A stretch of DNA of 64,000 nt from PNON01 sp964387025 (GTDB lineage Bacteria > Chloroflexota > Anaerolineae > Anaerolineales > Anaerolineaceae), in assembly GCA_964387025.1 (NCBI GenBank), contig CAYLUZ010000007.1, forward strand, positions 62,001 through 126,000. The letters are read 5' to 3'. The notes beneath the pieces were generated by a model, which ran no database searches, was not told the origin of the DNA, and saw only the letters and a program-made list of their open reading frames with translations. Every line of letters starts with the position of its first letter. The stretch's first letter is position 1. Positions 53,024 through 61,544 of the stretch are shown here, piece by piece. The translations under genes and the position numbers were made by a program.

Positions 53024-53662
53024 ATGAGAGAAATCGATTTAACAACCTGGCCGAGAAAAAAACATTTTGAAGTATTTAATTCTTTTGATTATCCACATTT
53101 CAATTTATGCGCAAATGTAGATATCTCCAGCTTGTACTCCCTTGCTAAAGTTAAAAGTAAATCCCTACACACCACCCTGGTCTATGTCATCAGCCGAACA
53201 GCGAATGATTACCCGGAATTTCGATGGCGTATCCGAAAAGATAAAGTGGTTGAACATGATATCGTGCATCCATCTGCTTCCATTCTAACCTCGGATGATT
53301 TGTTTTCTTTTTGCACCATGAAGTTTTACCAGAGTTTTGCTGAGTTCTATCCAAATGCTGAAGCAACAATAGCCAATACAAAACAACATCCGACGCTGGA
53401 GGATGAACCAGGACAGGATGACTTACTCTTTTTGACCAGCATCCCATGGGTAACATTTACAGGGATCATGCACCCCATCCATATGCATCCGGTTGACTCC
53501 GTCCCCAGGTTTGCATGGGGGAAGTTTTTTAGGGAAAATGACAGGGTTCTGCTGCCACTATCAGTCCAGGTGCACCATGCATTGATGGATGGGTTCCATG
53601 TAGGGCGTTATTATCTGAAATTGCAGCAATACCTGGATACACCGGAATCCTGGCTGGTGTAA
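53024..53662 (+). CDS. CatA-like O-acetyltransferase
   Basis: 212 aa, the normal length for chloramphenicol acetyltransferase type A. It has the family N-terminus (R-K-x-H-F-E-V-F-x-S-F-D-Y-P), the F-S-F-C-x-M segment near 95, and the active-site HHALMDGFHVG near 184 with the catalytic His. The acetyl acceptor is a hydroxyl group. True chloramphenicol resistance is not assured, since many CatA-like enzymes in environmental bacteria are unproven. Divergent from the PPOX gene. Confidence 0.9.
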   Translation: MREIDLTTWPRKKHFEVFNSFDYPHFNLCANVDISSLYSLAKVKSKSLHTTLVYVISRTANDYPEFRWRIRKDKVVEHDIVHPSASILTSDDLFSFCTMKFYQSFAEFYPNAEATIANTKQHPTLEDEPGQDDLLFLTSIPWVTFTGIMHPIHMHPVDSVPRFAWGKFFRENDRVLLPLSVQVHHALMDGFHVGRYYLKLQQYLDTPESWLV

Positions 53663-53771
53663 CTTGAAAAGCTTGTAGATTACCCTCGCATTCATATTGA
53701 TCCTGGATGAATGCAACTTCTAATTCCTCAAATCCGTATACATATTAAATCCATTTGATTCGAGGACCACT

Positions 53772-54488
53772 ATGTCACAACCCGGAACTTTATTAAAGAA
53801 CTTCTTTACTGTTTTTCTCAAAGGCCAAACCTACCTTAATTTGCTTTATTTACTATTATCATTTCCATTGGGAATAATATATTTCGTTATTCTCATTACA
53901 GGATTTGCCGTCGGGATTCCATTAATTATCATCTGGGTTGGTTTGCTTATCCTTCTTGGACTTTTTGCCTTATGGATCGGATTTGTGGTCTTTGAAAGGA
54001 AAATGGCGATCTGGCTGCTTAAGGTGGATATCCTTCCAATCAGTATTCCTGATGGAACAGGGAAAACACTTTGGCAGAAGTTTAAAACCAGGGCTGGAAA
54101 TCCAGTGACCTGGAAAGGGCTCGTTTTCTTGATGGCCAAGTTCCCGATTGGCGTGTTTTGTTTCTCCGTCCTGGTGTCTTTACTGGCAATTTCCTTAAGC
54201 TTATTTACCGTTCCGATCTACTATCGCTTATTTCAACCGGTGATCGATCTGACCTGGAGCAATATGCCGGTTCAGCTGAATGTCATTGACACATTACCTG
54301 AAGCGTTGATATGCAGCCTGATCGGTTTTTTCCTGCTGCTGATCTCATTCCACATTTTCAACGGGATGGCCTTCCTTTCGGGGAAATTTGCCAAAGTGAT
54401 GCTCGGGAACTTTTCCGCATCACAAGGAAAGCTGCCAGTTCCAGTCACCCAGGTTGAAACAGACATTCCAGCCGCTCCAATTCAGTAA
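53772..54488 (+). CDS. Sensor-domain-like membrane protein
   Basis: 238 aa, six hydrophobic helices in two groups (~20-85 and ~120-210). The pattern (Y-L-L-L-S-F-P-L-G-I-I-Y-F, then A-x-x-x-x-E-R-K-x-A-x-W-L-L) matches the putative sensor domain found at the N-terminus of some histidine kinases, here without a kinase. It could be a free-standing membrane sensor subunit. A terminator follows. Confidence 0.75.
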   Translation: MSQPGTLLKNFFTVFLKGQTYLNLLYLLLSFPLGIIYFVILITGFAVGIPLIIIWVGLLILLGLFALWIGFVVFERKMAIWLLKVDILPISIPDGTGKTLWQKFKTRAGNPVTWKGLVFLMAKFPIGVFCFSVLVSLLAISLSLFTVPIYYRLFQPVIDLTWSNMPVQLNVIDTLPEALICSLIGFFLLLISFHIFNGMAFLSGKFAKVMLGNFSASQGKLPVPVTQVETDIPAAPIQ

Positions 54489-54507
54489 GATTTACAACTC
54501 TAGAAAT

Positions 54508-54545
54508 AAAGCTCTGTGTCTCGAGATCCGGGACCAGAGCTTTTT
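54508..54545 (+). terminator. Rho-independent terminator
   Basis: AAAGCTCTG (54508-54516) pairs with CAGAGCTTT (54535-54543); inner bases extend the stem (GTCTC/GGGAC with one G-T pair), and a T-run follows. It closes the sensor-domain gene. Confidence 0.85.
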
Positions 54546-54587
54546 CTATTATAATTAATTCACAAATTCAAATTCAAGGATAAAAAT

Positions 54588-55226
54588 ATGACCAAACGAT
54601 TGATCGTGGTTGCCGGGAATATTGGAACTGGAAAAACATCGCTCACGGAACGTATTGGTGCGCGTTTGGGTTGGAAAACAGCTTTTGAATCTGTTTCCGA
54701 TAACCCTTATCTGCCGGATTTCTACCGGGACATGAAAACATGGTCATTTCACTTGCAGGTATTTTTCCTGGGACACCGGTCTGATCAGTATTTGGAATTA
54801 GCGAATGAGCCGATCTCTGCCATTCTGGATCGAAGCATATATGAAGATGCATTTATCTTTGCCCGTGCACTGCATCATATGGGAAACCTTACAGAACGGG
54901 ACTATAAGGCTTACAGAAAGCTTTATGAACTTGTCGTCAAGAACCTGCCTGCTCCCGATCTGCTTATTTATTTACGAGCACCCATTGATATACTGATGAA
55001 GCGCATCCAGGAGAGGGCCCGGAATATTGAAACCGGGATTTCAGCCGAATATCTTACTTTGCTTGATTCCTATTACGACGACTGGCTGCAAAACTTTGAC
55101 CTCTGCCCCGTCCTGACAATCCAAACCGATGACCTGGATTTCGTCAACAAACCGCACACACTGGATATTATTGTGGAACGTATCAATAATAAACTTTCAG
55201 GCAAGGAAGAAGTGGTTTTTAAGTAA
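54588..55226 (+). CDS. Deoxynucleoside kinase (dGK/dAK/dCK type)
   Basis: 212 aa. P-loop GNIGTGKTSL near 11-20, E-S-V-S-D-N-P-Y-L near 35, F-x-Q-x-x-F (LQVFFLGHRSDQY) near 58, the DRSIYED motif near 84 (catalytic and magnesium region), and LID-type R-I-Q-E-R-A-R near 143. These are the dNK family marks. It phosphorylates deoxynucleosides for the salvage pathway, complementing nrdJ. Single gene after a terminator. Confidence 0.92.
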   Translation: MTKRLIVVAGNIGTGKTSLTERIGARLGWKTAFESVSDNPYLPDFYRDMKTWSFHLQVFFLGHRSDQYLELANEPISAILDRSIYEDAFIFARALHHMGNLTERDYKAYRKLYELVVKNLPAPDLLIYLRAPIDILMKRIQERARNIETGISAEYLTLLDSYYDDWLQNFDLCPVLTIQTDDLDFVNKPHTLDIIVERINNKLSGKEEVVFK

Positions 55227-55355
55227 AGTAACATTCGTGTTTACATTTACTCTTCCACCAGGAATTTCATTGTTAGAATAATTCTATTTTTCTGTCTGTA
55301 TGCAACTATGCTAAAGAACTTGCGTATATAGAGATAGAAAAACAGGTAACCAGAA

Positions 55356-55955
55356 ATGACGACGCAGACAAACACAGACACAAATGCATCAGGAATCACA
55401 CCGTTGGAACCGGCCGAATTCACTCGGATCGTCGAGGAGAATCAAAAACCGGTATTCAACCTATGTTATCGAATGCTTGGTGATCCCAACGATGCTGAAG
55501 ATGCTGCGCAAGAAACCTTCTGGAAAGCCTATAAATATTACAGCAGATACGATCTAAACCGGTCATTGTTAACCTGGTTACTATCCATCGCTGCCCATCA
55601 TTGTATCGATCAAATTCGGAAAAGGCGGATGAAGACCATCAGCATCGATTTGTTTGCAGATGAGCTTTTACCTGATTCCGGTTTGACTCCCGAGAAGGCT
55701 TCCATAGAATCGAATGAACAAAACCGATTGCGTGGAATGTTAAGAATTCTCACACCCGACGATAGAGCAGCGATCGTGATGCGTTACTGGTACGATTTTA
55801 CTGATGAGGAAATAGGAAATGCTCTCCATTTAAGCATAAGCGCCGTGAAAAGCCGATTATTTCGCGCTCGAAAACAAATCGCTCTGGCCTGGAAAAAATC
55901 TCAGGAAGAAAGCTTTGGAGAACCGAGGAGGCAACATGAACCATTATCCATATGA
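55356..55955 (+). CDS. ECF-type RNA polymerase sigma factor
   Basis: 199 aa. Region 2 (~25-95) with Y-R-M-L-G-D-P-N-D-A-E-D-A-A-Q-E-T-F near 48, and region 4 (~135-185) with D-D-R-A-A-I-V-M-R-Y-W and D-E-E-I-G-N-A-L-H-L-S-I-S-A-V-K-S-R-L-F-R-A-R. There is no region 1.1 or 3. An anti-sigma factor gene overlaps its end by 20 bases, so this is a regulated ECF pair. TTGCGTATATA lies at 55320-55330 just upstream and may be the self-recognised element. Confidence 0.94.
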   Translation: MTTQTNTDTNASGITPLEPAEFTRIVEENQKPVFNLCYRMLGDPNDAEDAAQETFWKAYKYYSRYDLNRSLLTWLLSIAAHHCIDQIRKRRMKTISIDLFADELLPDSGLTPEKASIESNEQNRLRGMLRILTPDDRAAIVMRYWYDFTDEEIGNALHLSISAVKSRLFRARKQIALAWKKSQEESFGEPRRQHEPLSI

Positions 55956-56472
55956 AGAATGGTTGTTAGAAGAAAAACTTACCGATGACCAGGGAAAACA
56001 ATTGAAAGAACACCTGACTCATTGTGTTGAATGCCGGGAATTACGTACGGCCTTATATGAAACTGACCTACTATTATCAAATCTTCCACTGGCTGAACCG
56101 GCTGAAGGATTTACCGAGAGGTGGGTGAATTATGCAAATCTGAAGCAGGAAGCCAGACAAAAGAGCTGGGTATGGCTGCTTTTAAGCGGATTTGTTCTAA
56201 GCGCTGGTGTCAGCTTACTGGTACTTCAATTACCTGTGATTCTCTCCGGTGTCTCGGGTTCTCAAATGTTTGCCAGCTTTTTTCTCTACTTCGTCAGAAC
56301 ACTTGAAAATATCTTTGATTTCGTTCGGTCTTTCAGATTCATACTGGAAGTTTCCGCCATCCGAATTCCTTCCTATGTTTTGATCGGGATAGGAATGAAT
56401 GTCGTTTTTTGGATCGCTATCTGGTCTTTTTCTCTTTGGAAAGTGGTTCGCCCAAAAGGTAGCCTGCAATGA
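55936..56472 (+). CDS. Zinc-binding anti-sigma factor-like membrane protein
   Basis: 178 aa from the ATG at 55936, with GAGGAGG upstream. The N-terminal soluble part has LKEHLTHCVECREL, the H-x3-C-x2-C zinc motif of ZAS anti-sigma factors (zf-HC2). One or two membrane helices follow near 80-100 and 145-170. It should hold the ECF sigma factor at the membrane until a signal releases it. Overlaps the sigma gene by 20 bases and the next gene by 4. Confidence 0.85.
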   Translation: MNHYPYEEWLLEEKLTDDQGKQLKEHLTHCVECRELRTALYETDLLLSNLPLAEPAEGFTERWVNYANLKQEARQKSWVWLLLSGFVLSAGVSLLVLQLPVILSGVSGSQMFASFFLYFVRTLENIFDFVRSFRFILEVSAIRIPSYVLIGIGMNVVFWIAIWSFSLWKVVRPKGSLQ

Positions 56473-57428
56473 AAAAACTGATCTACTCCTTATTAGTTTT
56501 CCTCATCATAGCGGCATTCCTCCCGTCAACAGTATCTGCGAAGACGCTCAACGATGATAAAGTGGTTTTTGGTGGAACTTTCAAGCTTTCCAATGGAGAT
56601 ACAATAAATGGCAGTTTGATCGTCATCGGTGGGATTGCAACATTAGCAGAAGATTCGACAGTGACAGGTGATATTGTACTTGTCGGTGGGACTTTAACTG
56701 TCGGAGGAATCGTAAATGGCAATATGATCGTTGTTGGTGGTTCAGCACACCTGAAAAATTCTGCGTATGTATTTGGCGATTTGATCACTGCCTCATCCAG
56801 CATTGAACAGGATACTGGTGCAACCATCGCCGGAACTGTACAGCAGAATTTCTCCATACCCTTCCAGGTACCTTTTTCTGGCAATAATCAGACTTCACCG
56901 GAAACAAAACCGGGAATCACAGTTCCAGACCTGAATCCACTATTGAAAACATCCAGAATTGGCTTCCGCAGTTTCGGAGTTGCGATTCTTGCAATGTTAT
57001 TGGCATTGGTCGTTCCCAATACGGTAAATAGGGTGATCCATCCCATCCTAACCGCTCCCATCATTTCCGGAGGTTTTGGCTTGTTGACCATCTTCGTGGC
57101 TCCAATCGTCCTGGTTATGATCGCCATCACCTTAATTGGGATCCCTTTCTCATTGCTTGGGATTCTTGTCCTCGGCTTTGCCGGTTTCCTGGGTTGGGCT
57201 GCAATTGGAACAGAAATTGGGAACCGTATTGCTCGAGGGTTCAAATCTCAATGGCATATTGCTGTAAGTGCAGGAGTGGGTACTTTACTGCTGACCCTGG
57301 TTGCTGATTTAATTGGACTAATCCCCTGTGTTGGCTGGGTCACACCATTCTTTCTTAGTATGCTTGGATTAGGTGCGGTTGTCCTTACCAGGTTGGGTAC
57401 CCGTGAATATGGAAAAAATATATCTTAA
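56469..57428 (+). CDS. Bactofilin-like polymer-forming protein fused to membrane helices
   Basis: 319 aa. A signal peptide (1-24), then a beta-helix-type repeat domain (~30-125) with repeated G-x-I-V-x-(V/G)-G-G-(T/I)-x-x-(V/L) units typical of bactofilins (VIGGIATLAEDSTVTGDIVLVGG), then four membrane helices (~165-310). The signal peptide suggests the repeat domain is outside, unusual for bactofilins, which are cytoplasmic. Third gene of the sigma operon, 4-base overlap. Confidence 0.83.
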   Translation: MKKLIYSLLVFLIIAAFLPSTVSAKTLNDDKVVFGGTFKLSNGDTINGSLIVIGGIATLAEDSTVTGDIVLVGGTLTVGGIVNGNMIVVGGSAHLKNSAYVFGDLITASSSIEQDTGATIAGTVQQNFSIPFQVPFSGNNQTSPETKPGITVPDLNPLLKTSRIGFRSFGVAILAMLLALVVPNTVNRVIHPILTAPIISGGFGLLTIFVAPIVLVMIAITLIGIPFSLLGILVLGFAGFLGWAAIGTEIGNRIARGFKSQWHIAVSAGVGTLLLTLVADLIGLIPCVGWVTPFFLSMLGLGAVVLTRLGTREYGKNIS

Positions 57429-57460
57429 TAAATAGAAAATTGTTATTCAGGAGATAAGAA

Positions 57461-58321
57461 ATGAAAAAATACTCAATACTTATGATCGTATCTGTAATTG
57501 TCCTACTGACAATGGCATGTAGTTTCACCGTAAATTTGCCGACCATTGAAACGGGACCAGACCAAACCTTTGACATCAAGGAAGCTTCTCCCTCCGGAAA
57601 TGAGCCATTCGATGTGAATTTAAAGATCGGTGCTGCGAAGATCAATTTTACCGGTGGAGCTAAAGGTCTCGTGGATGGAACCATAGTTTACAATGTCGTT
57701 GACTGGAAACCCATTATCACTAGAACTGACTCCAGCCTGGAAATCAACCAGGGCAAGGTTTCAGATGTTGGTGGTTTCAATTTAAAAGACATAAAGAACA
57801 ATTGGACTCTTAAATTTACCGATAAAACACCATTAAACTTGGACATTAACGCAGGCGCATACCAGGGAAAAATGGACTTTTCAGGTGTACCTTTGGCATC
57901 CCTGGCGATAACAGATGGAGCCAGTGATAATACTGTTTCGTTCAATTCACCGAATCCAACTGTCATGTCAGAATTGTCCTATACAACTGGTGCATCCACA
58001 GTTGCATTAAAGGGTCTTGGCAATGCTAATTTTGAAAACATGACCTTTACTGGTGGAGCAGGAACATATACTCTTGATTTCTCCGGCACTCTAAAACAGG
58101 ATGCTTCAGTGAAAATTGAGGCTGGAGTGAGCACGACAAAAATCATCGTTCCCGCTGGAATGAAAGTAGTCGTAGATGTCGAAGGTGGGATCAAGACTGT
58201 AAACACCCAGGGAACCTGGACCGCTAATGGTACAAGGTATGAAACTGAGGGTAGTGGACCTACCCTGACCATGAATATTAATACAAACCTGGGAACTCTT
58301 TCACTCATCCAGGAGAAGTAA
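57461..58321 (+). CDS. Toastrack (DUF4097/LiaF-like) lipoprotein
   Basis: 286 aa. A lipoprotein signal with T-M-A-C (Cys20), then a repetitive beta domain (~60-280) of right-handed toastrack type: L-K-I-G-A-A-K-I-N-F-T-G-G-A-K-G-L, L-D-I-N-A-G-A-Y-Q-G-K-M-D-F-S-G-V, and G-A-G-T-Y-T-L-D-F-S-G. LiaF-type proteins of this fold act with stress sensors in Gram-positives. AGGAG before the ATG; 32 bases after the bactofilin gene. Last gene of the operon; a terminator follows. Confidence 0.82.
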   Translation: MKKYSILMIVSVIVLLTMACSFTVNLPTIETGPDQTFDIKEASPSGNEPFDVNLKIGAAKINFTGGAKGLVDGTIVYNVVDWKPIITRTDSSLEINQGKVSDVGGFNLKDIKNNWTLKFTDKTPLNLDINAGAYQGKMDFSGVPLASLAITDGASDNTVSFNSPNPTVMSELSYTTGASTVALKGLGNANFENMTFTGGAGTYTLDFSGTLKQDASVKIEAGVSTTKIIVPAGMKVVVDVEGGIKTVNTQGTWTANGTRYETEGSGPTLTMNINTNLGTLSLIQEK

Positions 58322-58339
58322 AATCGACAAAAAGTCTAT

Positions 58340-58368
58340 AAGTCCGGAGCATTTTTCCGGACTTTTTT
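58340..58368 (+). terminator. Rho-independent terminator of the sigma operon
   Basis: AAGTCCGGA (58340-58348) pairs with TCCGGACTT (58356-58364) around a short loop, then six T (58363-58368). It overlaps the stop codon of the convergent MFS gene and may also slow transcripts from that side. Confidence 0.88.
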
Positions 58369-59533
58369 AATTATTGTTTTCTTTTCTTAAGAAGAGCGCT
58401 GCAAAAGCTCCTGCGAGACATATCGCAGCAGTGGAATAGAACACAGTAATAAAACCATATTTATCAGCAATAAAACCACTAACAAGTGTTCCTAATGATC
58501 CACTCGAAAACATGAATCCCAAAACCAATCCAGTTACCAACCCTGATCCTCCGCGGATAAGCTTTTGCGCCAGGACAATGATGACACAAAAAGCTGATCC
58601 TGTCAGAAATCCTGAGACTGGAATAAGAAAGTAATAGAGCGCATTATATCCAATTATTGGGATAAGCAATAACGGGACTGTCCCGAAAAGTAATGATAAA
58701 ACTATTATGATCTCTTTGCCGTATTTATCAGCTTGAACCCCACCAAATACATTACCTATCGCATAACCACCCATAAAAAGTGCGGATAAGATACCATATG
58801 TTGACGGAGACTGACCAAGATCACTTAAGTACTTTGGCATGAAGGTGACCATATTTTGTTGAACCCAGGAAAGAAAAGCTGCCGCCAAAATTAATGCGAT
58901 CACTCCCCGGCTAAACCATTTAGTTTTCGCCTGTGTGGGACTTTTCTCGATTTTTGCATCCATATTAAATGGACCAGCATCTCTGAGATGCCACCATGCC
59001 CACCCTGAAGCAGGCAGAGTAAGGAAGACCAGGGGGAAAAGTCCAGGCAAGCCAAATCTTTCCAGGAGGGGACCACCTAATAGCGGTCCAAAAAAGCCTC
59101 CAGCCTGACCAAACAGGAAAAATAATGAGGTCGCTGTAGTCTCGCGCCCATCCAAATGGTCTCTACCGATCTTCGTCGCTTGAGCAGCGCCTGCCGGATG
59201 GAAGGCACCAGAACCCAAACTGGCCAGGATCAGATATACCAGGGCAGTGGAATTTGGTGTGAGCAACGCCATCATAAACCAGAAGCCCATCCACAAGACA
59301 CCTCCACTAACCAACCAGCGGGGTCCTATCCTATCAGAGAAAAATCCAAAAATCGGCTGTGCAAGTGCTGCAGAAACCACATAGGCCGTACTGAAAAGCC
59401 CGATCGTAGCATTATTCAGGTGAAAAGGACCACTCCAGTATGTTAGTAAAACTGCCCTCTGTCCGCCCAGGATATCAACAATTAAATGACCCATGGCGAT
59501 TGAAGAGAAAAGGCGATCAATTAATAATGCCAT
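58367..59533 (-). CDS. MFS transporter, fosmidomycin-resistance (Fsr)-like
   Basis: 388 aa, twelve membrane helices. Motif A-like G-F-F-S-D-R-I-G-P-R near 63, and G-S-G-A-F-H-P-A-G-A near 108, a mark of the Fsr drug-exporter branch. The family pumps out small drugs by proton antiport. Minus strand, followed by nadD and obgE in the same direction but separated by 20 bases and probably cotranscribed with them. Confidence 0.87.
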   Translation of the reverse strand: MALLIDRLFSSIAMGHLIVDILGGQRAVLLTYWSGPFHLNNATIGLFSTAYVVSAALAQPIFGFFSDRIGPRWLVSGGVLWMGFWFMMALLTPNSTALVYLILASLGSGAFHPAGAAQATKIGRDHLDGRETTATSLFFLFGQAGGFFGPLLGGPLLERFGLPGLFPLVFLTLPASGWAWWHLRDAGPFNMDAKIEKSPTQAKTKWFSRGVIALILAAAFLSWVQQNMVTFMPKYLSDLGQSPSTYGILSALFMGGYAIGNVFGGVQADKYGKEIIIVLSLLFGTVPLLLIPIIGYNALYYFLIPVSGFLTGSAFCVIIVLAQKLIRGGSGLVTGLVLGFMFSSGSLGTLVSGFIADKYGFITVFYSTAAICLAGAFAALFLRKENNN

Positions 59534-59553
59534 GTTGTATCACCTTTGAAGGA

Positions 59554-60150
59554 TTAGTTATAAATATTAGATTCTTGAATGATCTTGCCAACTCCAGCTG
59601 TCACATATGGAAGCCAGGGATGACCATTTTTTACCCGGTCACGTAGATCAGAAGATGAAATTTCGATGATCGGAGTTTTCAGAAAAACAGTTTTCTGGTG
59701 CAATTCAGGCAGCTTTTGATCAAGCATTTTCCAATCCGGTTCCTCGTTCACCCGCAGCATGACAGCTATAAGGGCACATTCCCGGATAAATCCTACCGGA
59801 TCATGCCACGCAGGAAGATCGTTGAGTGAATCTCCCCCCAGTAGATAATAAATTTGCGCACCAGGATGAGAAAGCTTGAATTCACGCACAGTGTCTACAG
59901 CAAAATGAGGTCCAGGTCGTTTAAATTCAATTTCAGAGAATGTGAATTCCAGAAAATCCTTGATCTCTGCTTTAACCATGGCTTTTCGTATTCCAAAATC
60001 AGTGATCACCTGCCCCTTTTTATGGGGAGGATCGGGTGTCAGAACCCAAAATAGGGCATCCAGATCCAATTGAGAAAACGCTTCCGACGCGAGAATCAGG
60101 TGTCCGATATGTGGAGGATCAAATGTCCCGCCAAATAATCCTATACGCAT
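59554..60150 (-). CDS. nadD: Nicotinate-nucleotide adenylyltransferase
   Basis: 198 aa from the ATG at 60150 (MRIGLFGGTFDPPHIGHL), the standard NadD start, preceded by GGAG; longer in-frame starts lie inside obgE. GGTFDPPHIGH is the nucleotidyltransferase HxGH motif and ISSSDLRDRV near 165 is the ISSTxxR motif. It makes nicotinate adenine dinucleotide from NaMN in NAD synthesis. It follows obgE by 7 bases, a common pairing. Confidence 0.94.
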   Translation of the reverse strand: MRIGLFGGTFDPPHIGHLILASEAFSQLDLDALFWVLTPDPPHKKGQVITDFGIRKAMVKAEIKDFLEFTFSEIEFKRPGPHFAVDTVREFKLSHPGAQIYYLLGGDSLNDLPAWHDPVGFIRECALIAVMLRVNEEPDWKMLDQKLPELHQKTVFLKTPIIEISSSDLRDRVKNGHPWLPYVTAGVGKIIQESNIYN

Positions 60151-60157
60151 AGCGGAT

Positions 60158-61426
60158 TCACTCCTGCCAGTCGAACTCGAAAGTTGAGATGCAGACGGTG
60201 TCACCGTTTTCCACACCTGCTTTACGGAGTGCGTCATCCACACCGAGGAAATCCATCAAACGCTGGAAGCGGCGGATGGATTCTTCCATTTCCCAATATG
60301 TCATTTCTGCAGCGCGTTCGATCGCTTTGCCTTTCACTCGCCATTTTCCATCGTAATCCTTGGAAATTGTGAAGTCGCGCGTATCTTCTCCGGGTTTGTA
60401 AACAGGTATCTCTGCAGAAGCCGGTCTCTCTGGTTCAGGGGTTTCCCTTAACAATTGGGCTGTCTTCCACATGAGGTCAGTCAAGTTCGTTCGTGCCAGG
60501 GCAGAGACAGTAATTAAGTGCAGCCCACGTTTTTTGAATTTACTCTGCAATCCTTTTAGTTTTTGTTCCACTTCGGGATTATCCATTTTATTTAATACCA
60601 CAAGCTGGGGTTTTTCGCCCAGTAAAGGATCAAATAATGCCAGTTCGCTGTTGATCTGTGCGAAATCTGACAATGGATCATCAGATTCGCCATTAATTAA
60701 ATGAATGAGGACCCTGCAGCGCTGGATATGCCTTAGAAAGCTATCTCCCAGGCCAACACCCATATGGGCGCCTTCCACAAGACCCGGAATATCTGCCAGT
60801 ACAAGGCTGGTATTATCATCCAAATTCACGACACCCAGGTTGGGTTCGAGTGTGGTAAACGGGTAATCAGCAATTTTTGGCCGTGCGTTGGTGACTGCAG
60901 CCAGCAGGCTGGATTTACCGGCATTCGGCAGTCCCACGATTCCTACATCTGCAATGAGCCTTAATTCCAGGCGAAGATTTTTTTCCTCGCCTGGTTCACC
61001 TTTTTCAGCTGTGCGGGGAGCCTGGTTGCGGGAATTCTTAAAATGCGGATTTCCTTTTCCTCCCCGTCCACCTTTGCACAAGACGAATTTTTGTCCTGGC
61101 TCCACCAGGTCCGCAAGGATGGCACCTGAGTCAGCATCATATATGATCGTACCGGCAGGGACTTCAATCTTAAGGTCATCAGCACCGCGCCCGGTCTGGT
61201 TGTTAATGCCACCCTTTTTGCCATCTTCCGCAATGAAATGCGTTTTATGCTGGAATAATTGGAGAGTATTCATATGGCTGTTCACAGTGAAAAAGATGTT
61301 GCCACCTTTTCCACCATCACCGCCATCCGGTCCACCGTGGGTAATGAACTTCTGCTGGAGGAAATGGACCATGCCATCTCCGCCTTTTCCTGATTTTACA
61401 TATAATTTGGCTTCATCTATAAACAT
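60158..61426 (-). CDS. obgE: Obg-family GTPase (CgtA/ObgE)
   Basis: 422 aa. The Gly-rich Obg fold (1-158, begins MFIDEAKLYVKSGKGGDGM), a GTPase domain with GLPNAGKSSLL near 166, D-I-P-G-L near 213, N-K-M-D near 282 and S-A-L-A near 312, and a C-terminal OCT domain (~350-422, DFTISKDYDGKWRVKG), found in Firmicutes and some Chloroflexota Obg. It acts in 50S ribosome maturation. A minus-strand TATAAT ends only 7 bases before the ATG, with no ribosome site, so the mRNA may be leaderless. Confidence 0.95.
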   Translation of the reverse strand: MFIDEAKLYVKSGKGGDGMVHFLQQKFITHGGPDGGDGGKGGNIFFTVNSHMNTLQLFQHKTHFIAEDGKKGGINNQTGRGADDLKIEVPAGTIIYDADSGAILADLVEPGQKFVLCKGGRGGKGNPHFKNSRNQAPRTAEKGEPGEEKNLRLELRLIADVGIVGLPNAGKSSLLAAVTNARPKIADYPFTTLEPNLGVVNLDDNTSLVLADIPGLVEGAHMGVGLGDSFLRHIQRCRVLIHLINGESDDPLSDFAQINSELALFDPLLGEKPQLVVLNKMDNPEVEQKLKGLQSKFKKRGLHLITVSALARTNLTDLMWKTAQLLRETPEPERPASAEIPVYKPGEDTRDFTISKDYDGKWRVKGKAIERAAEMTYWEMEESIRRFQRLMDFLGVDDALRKAGVENGDTVCISTFEFDWQE

Positions 61427-61433
61427 GTGATTT

Positions 61434-61439
61434 ATTATA
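61434..61439 (-). promoter_or_regulatory. -10 element of obgE, possible leaderless start
   Basis: A minus-strand TATAAT, seven bases from the obgE ATG at 61426. The predicted start point falls at or next to the ATG, so the message would have almost no leader, and no AGGAGG-like site is present. A -35 at normal distance is poor. Confidence 0.5.
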
Positions 61440-61507
61440 ACCGAGGGAACGGTATTGTAGGACGATTGGATGGAAAAAGCTGCGGGATTGTTTTGTCCAT
61501 ATTATTT

Positions 61508-61544
61508 ACACACCCCGTAATTTCTACGGGGTGTGTTTTTTTTT
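61508..61544 (+). terminator. Hairpin with plus-strand T-run, no plus-strand gene
   Basis: ACACACCCCGTA (61508-61519) pairs perfectly with TACGGGGTGTGT (61525-61536) around a 5-base loop, followed by nine T on the plus strand. Plus-strand genes are absent between here and obgE, which is on the minus strand. It lies just after the stop of the minus-strand 35-aa gene, where it may stabilise the 3' end, but the T-run faces the other way. Confidence 0.75.

Noticed and set aside
53024..53662. Calling the CatA-like gene a chloramphenicol resistance gene
   Set aside because: The active-site motif is present, but no mobile context or resistance neighbours; family members in environmental bacteria often act on other substrates.
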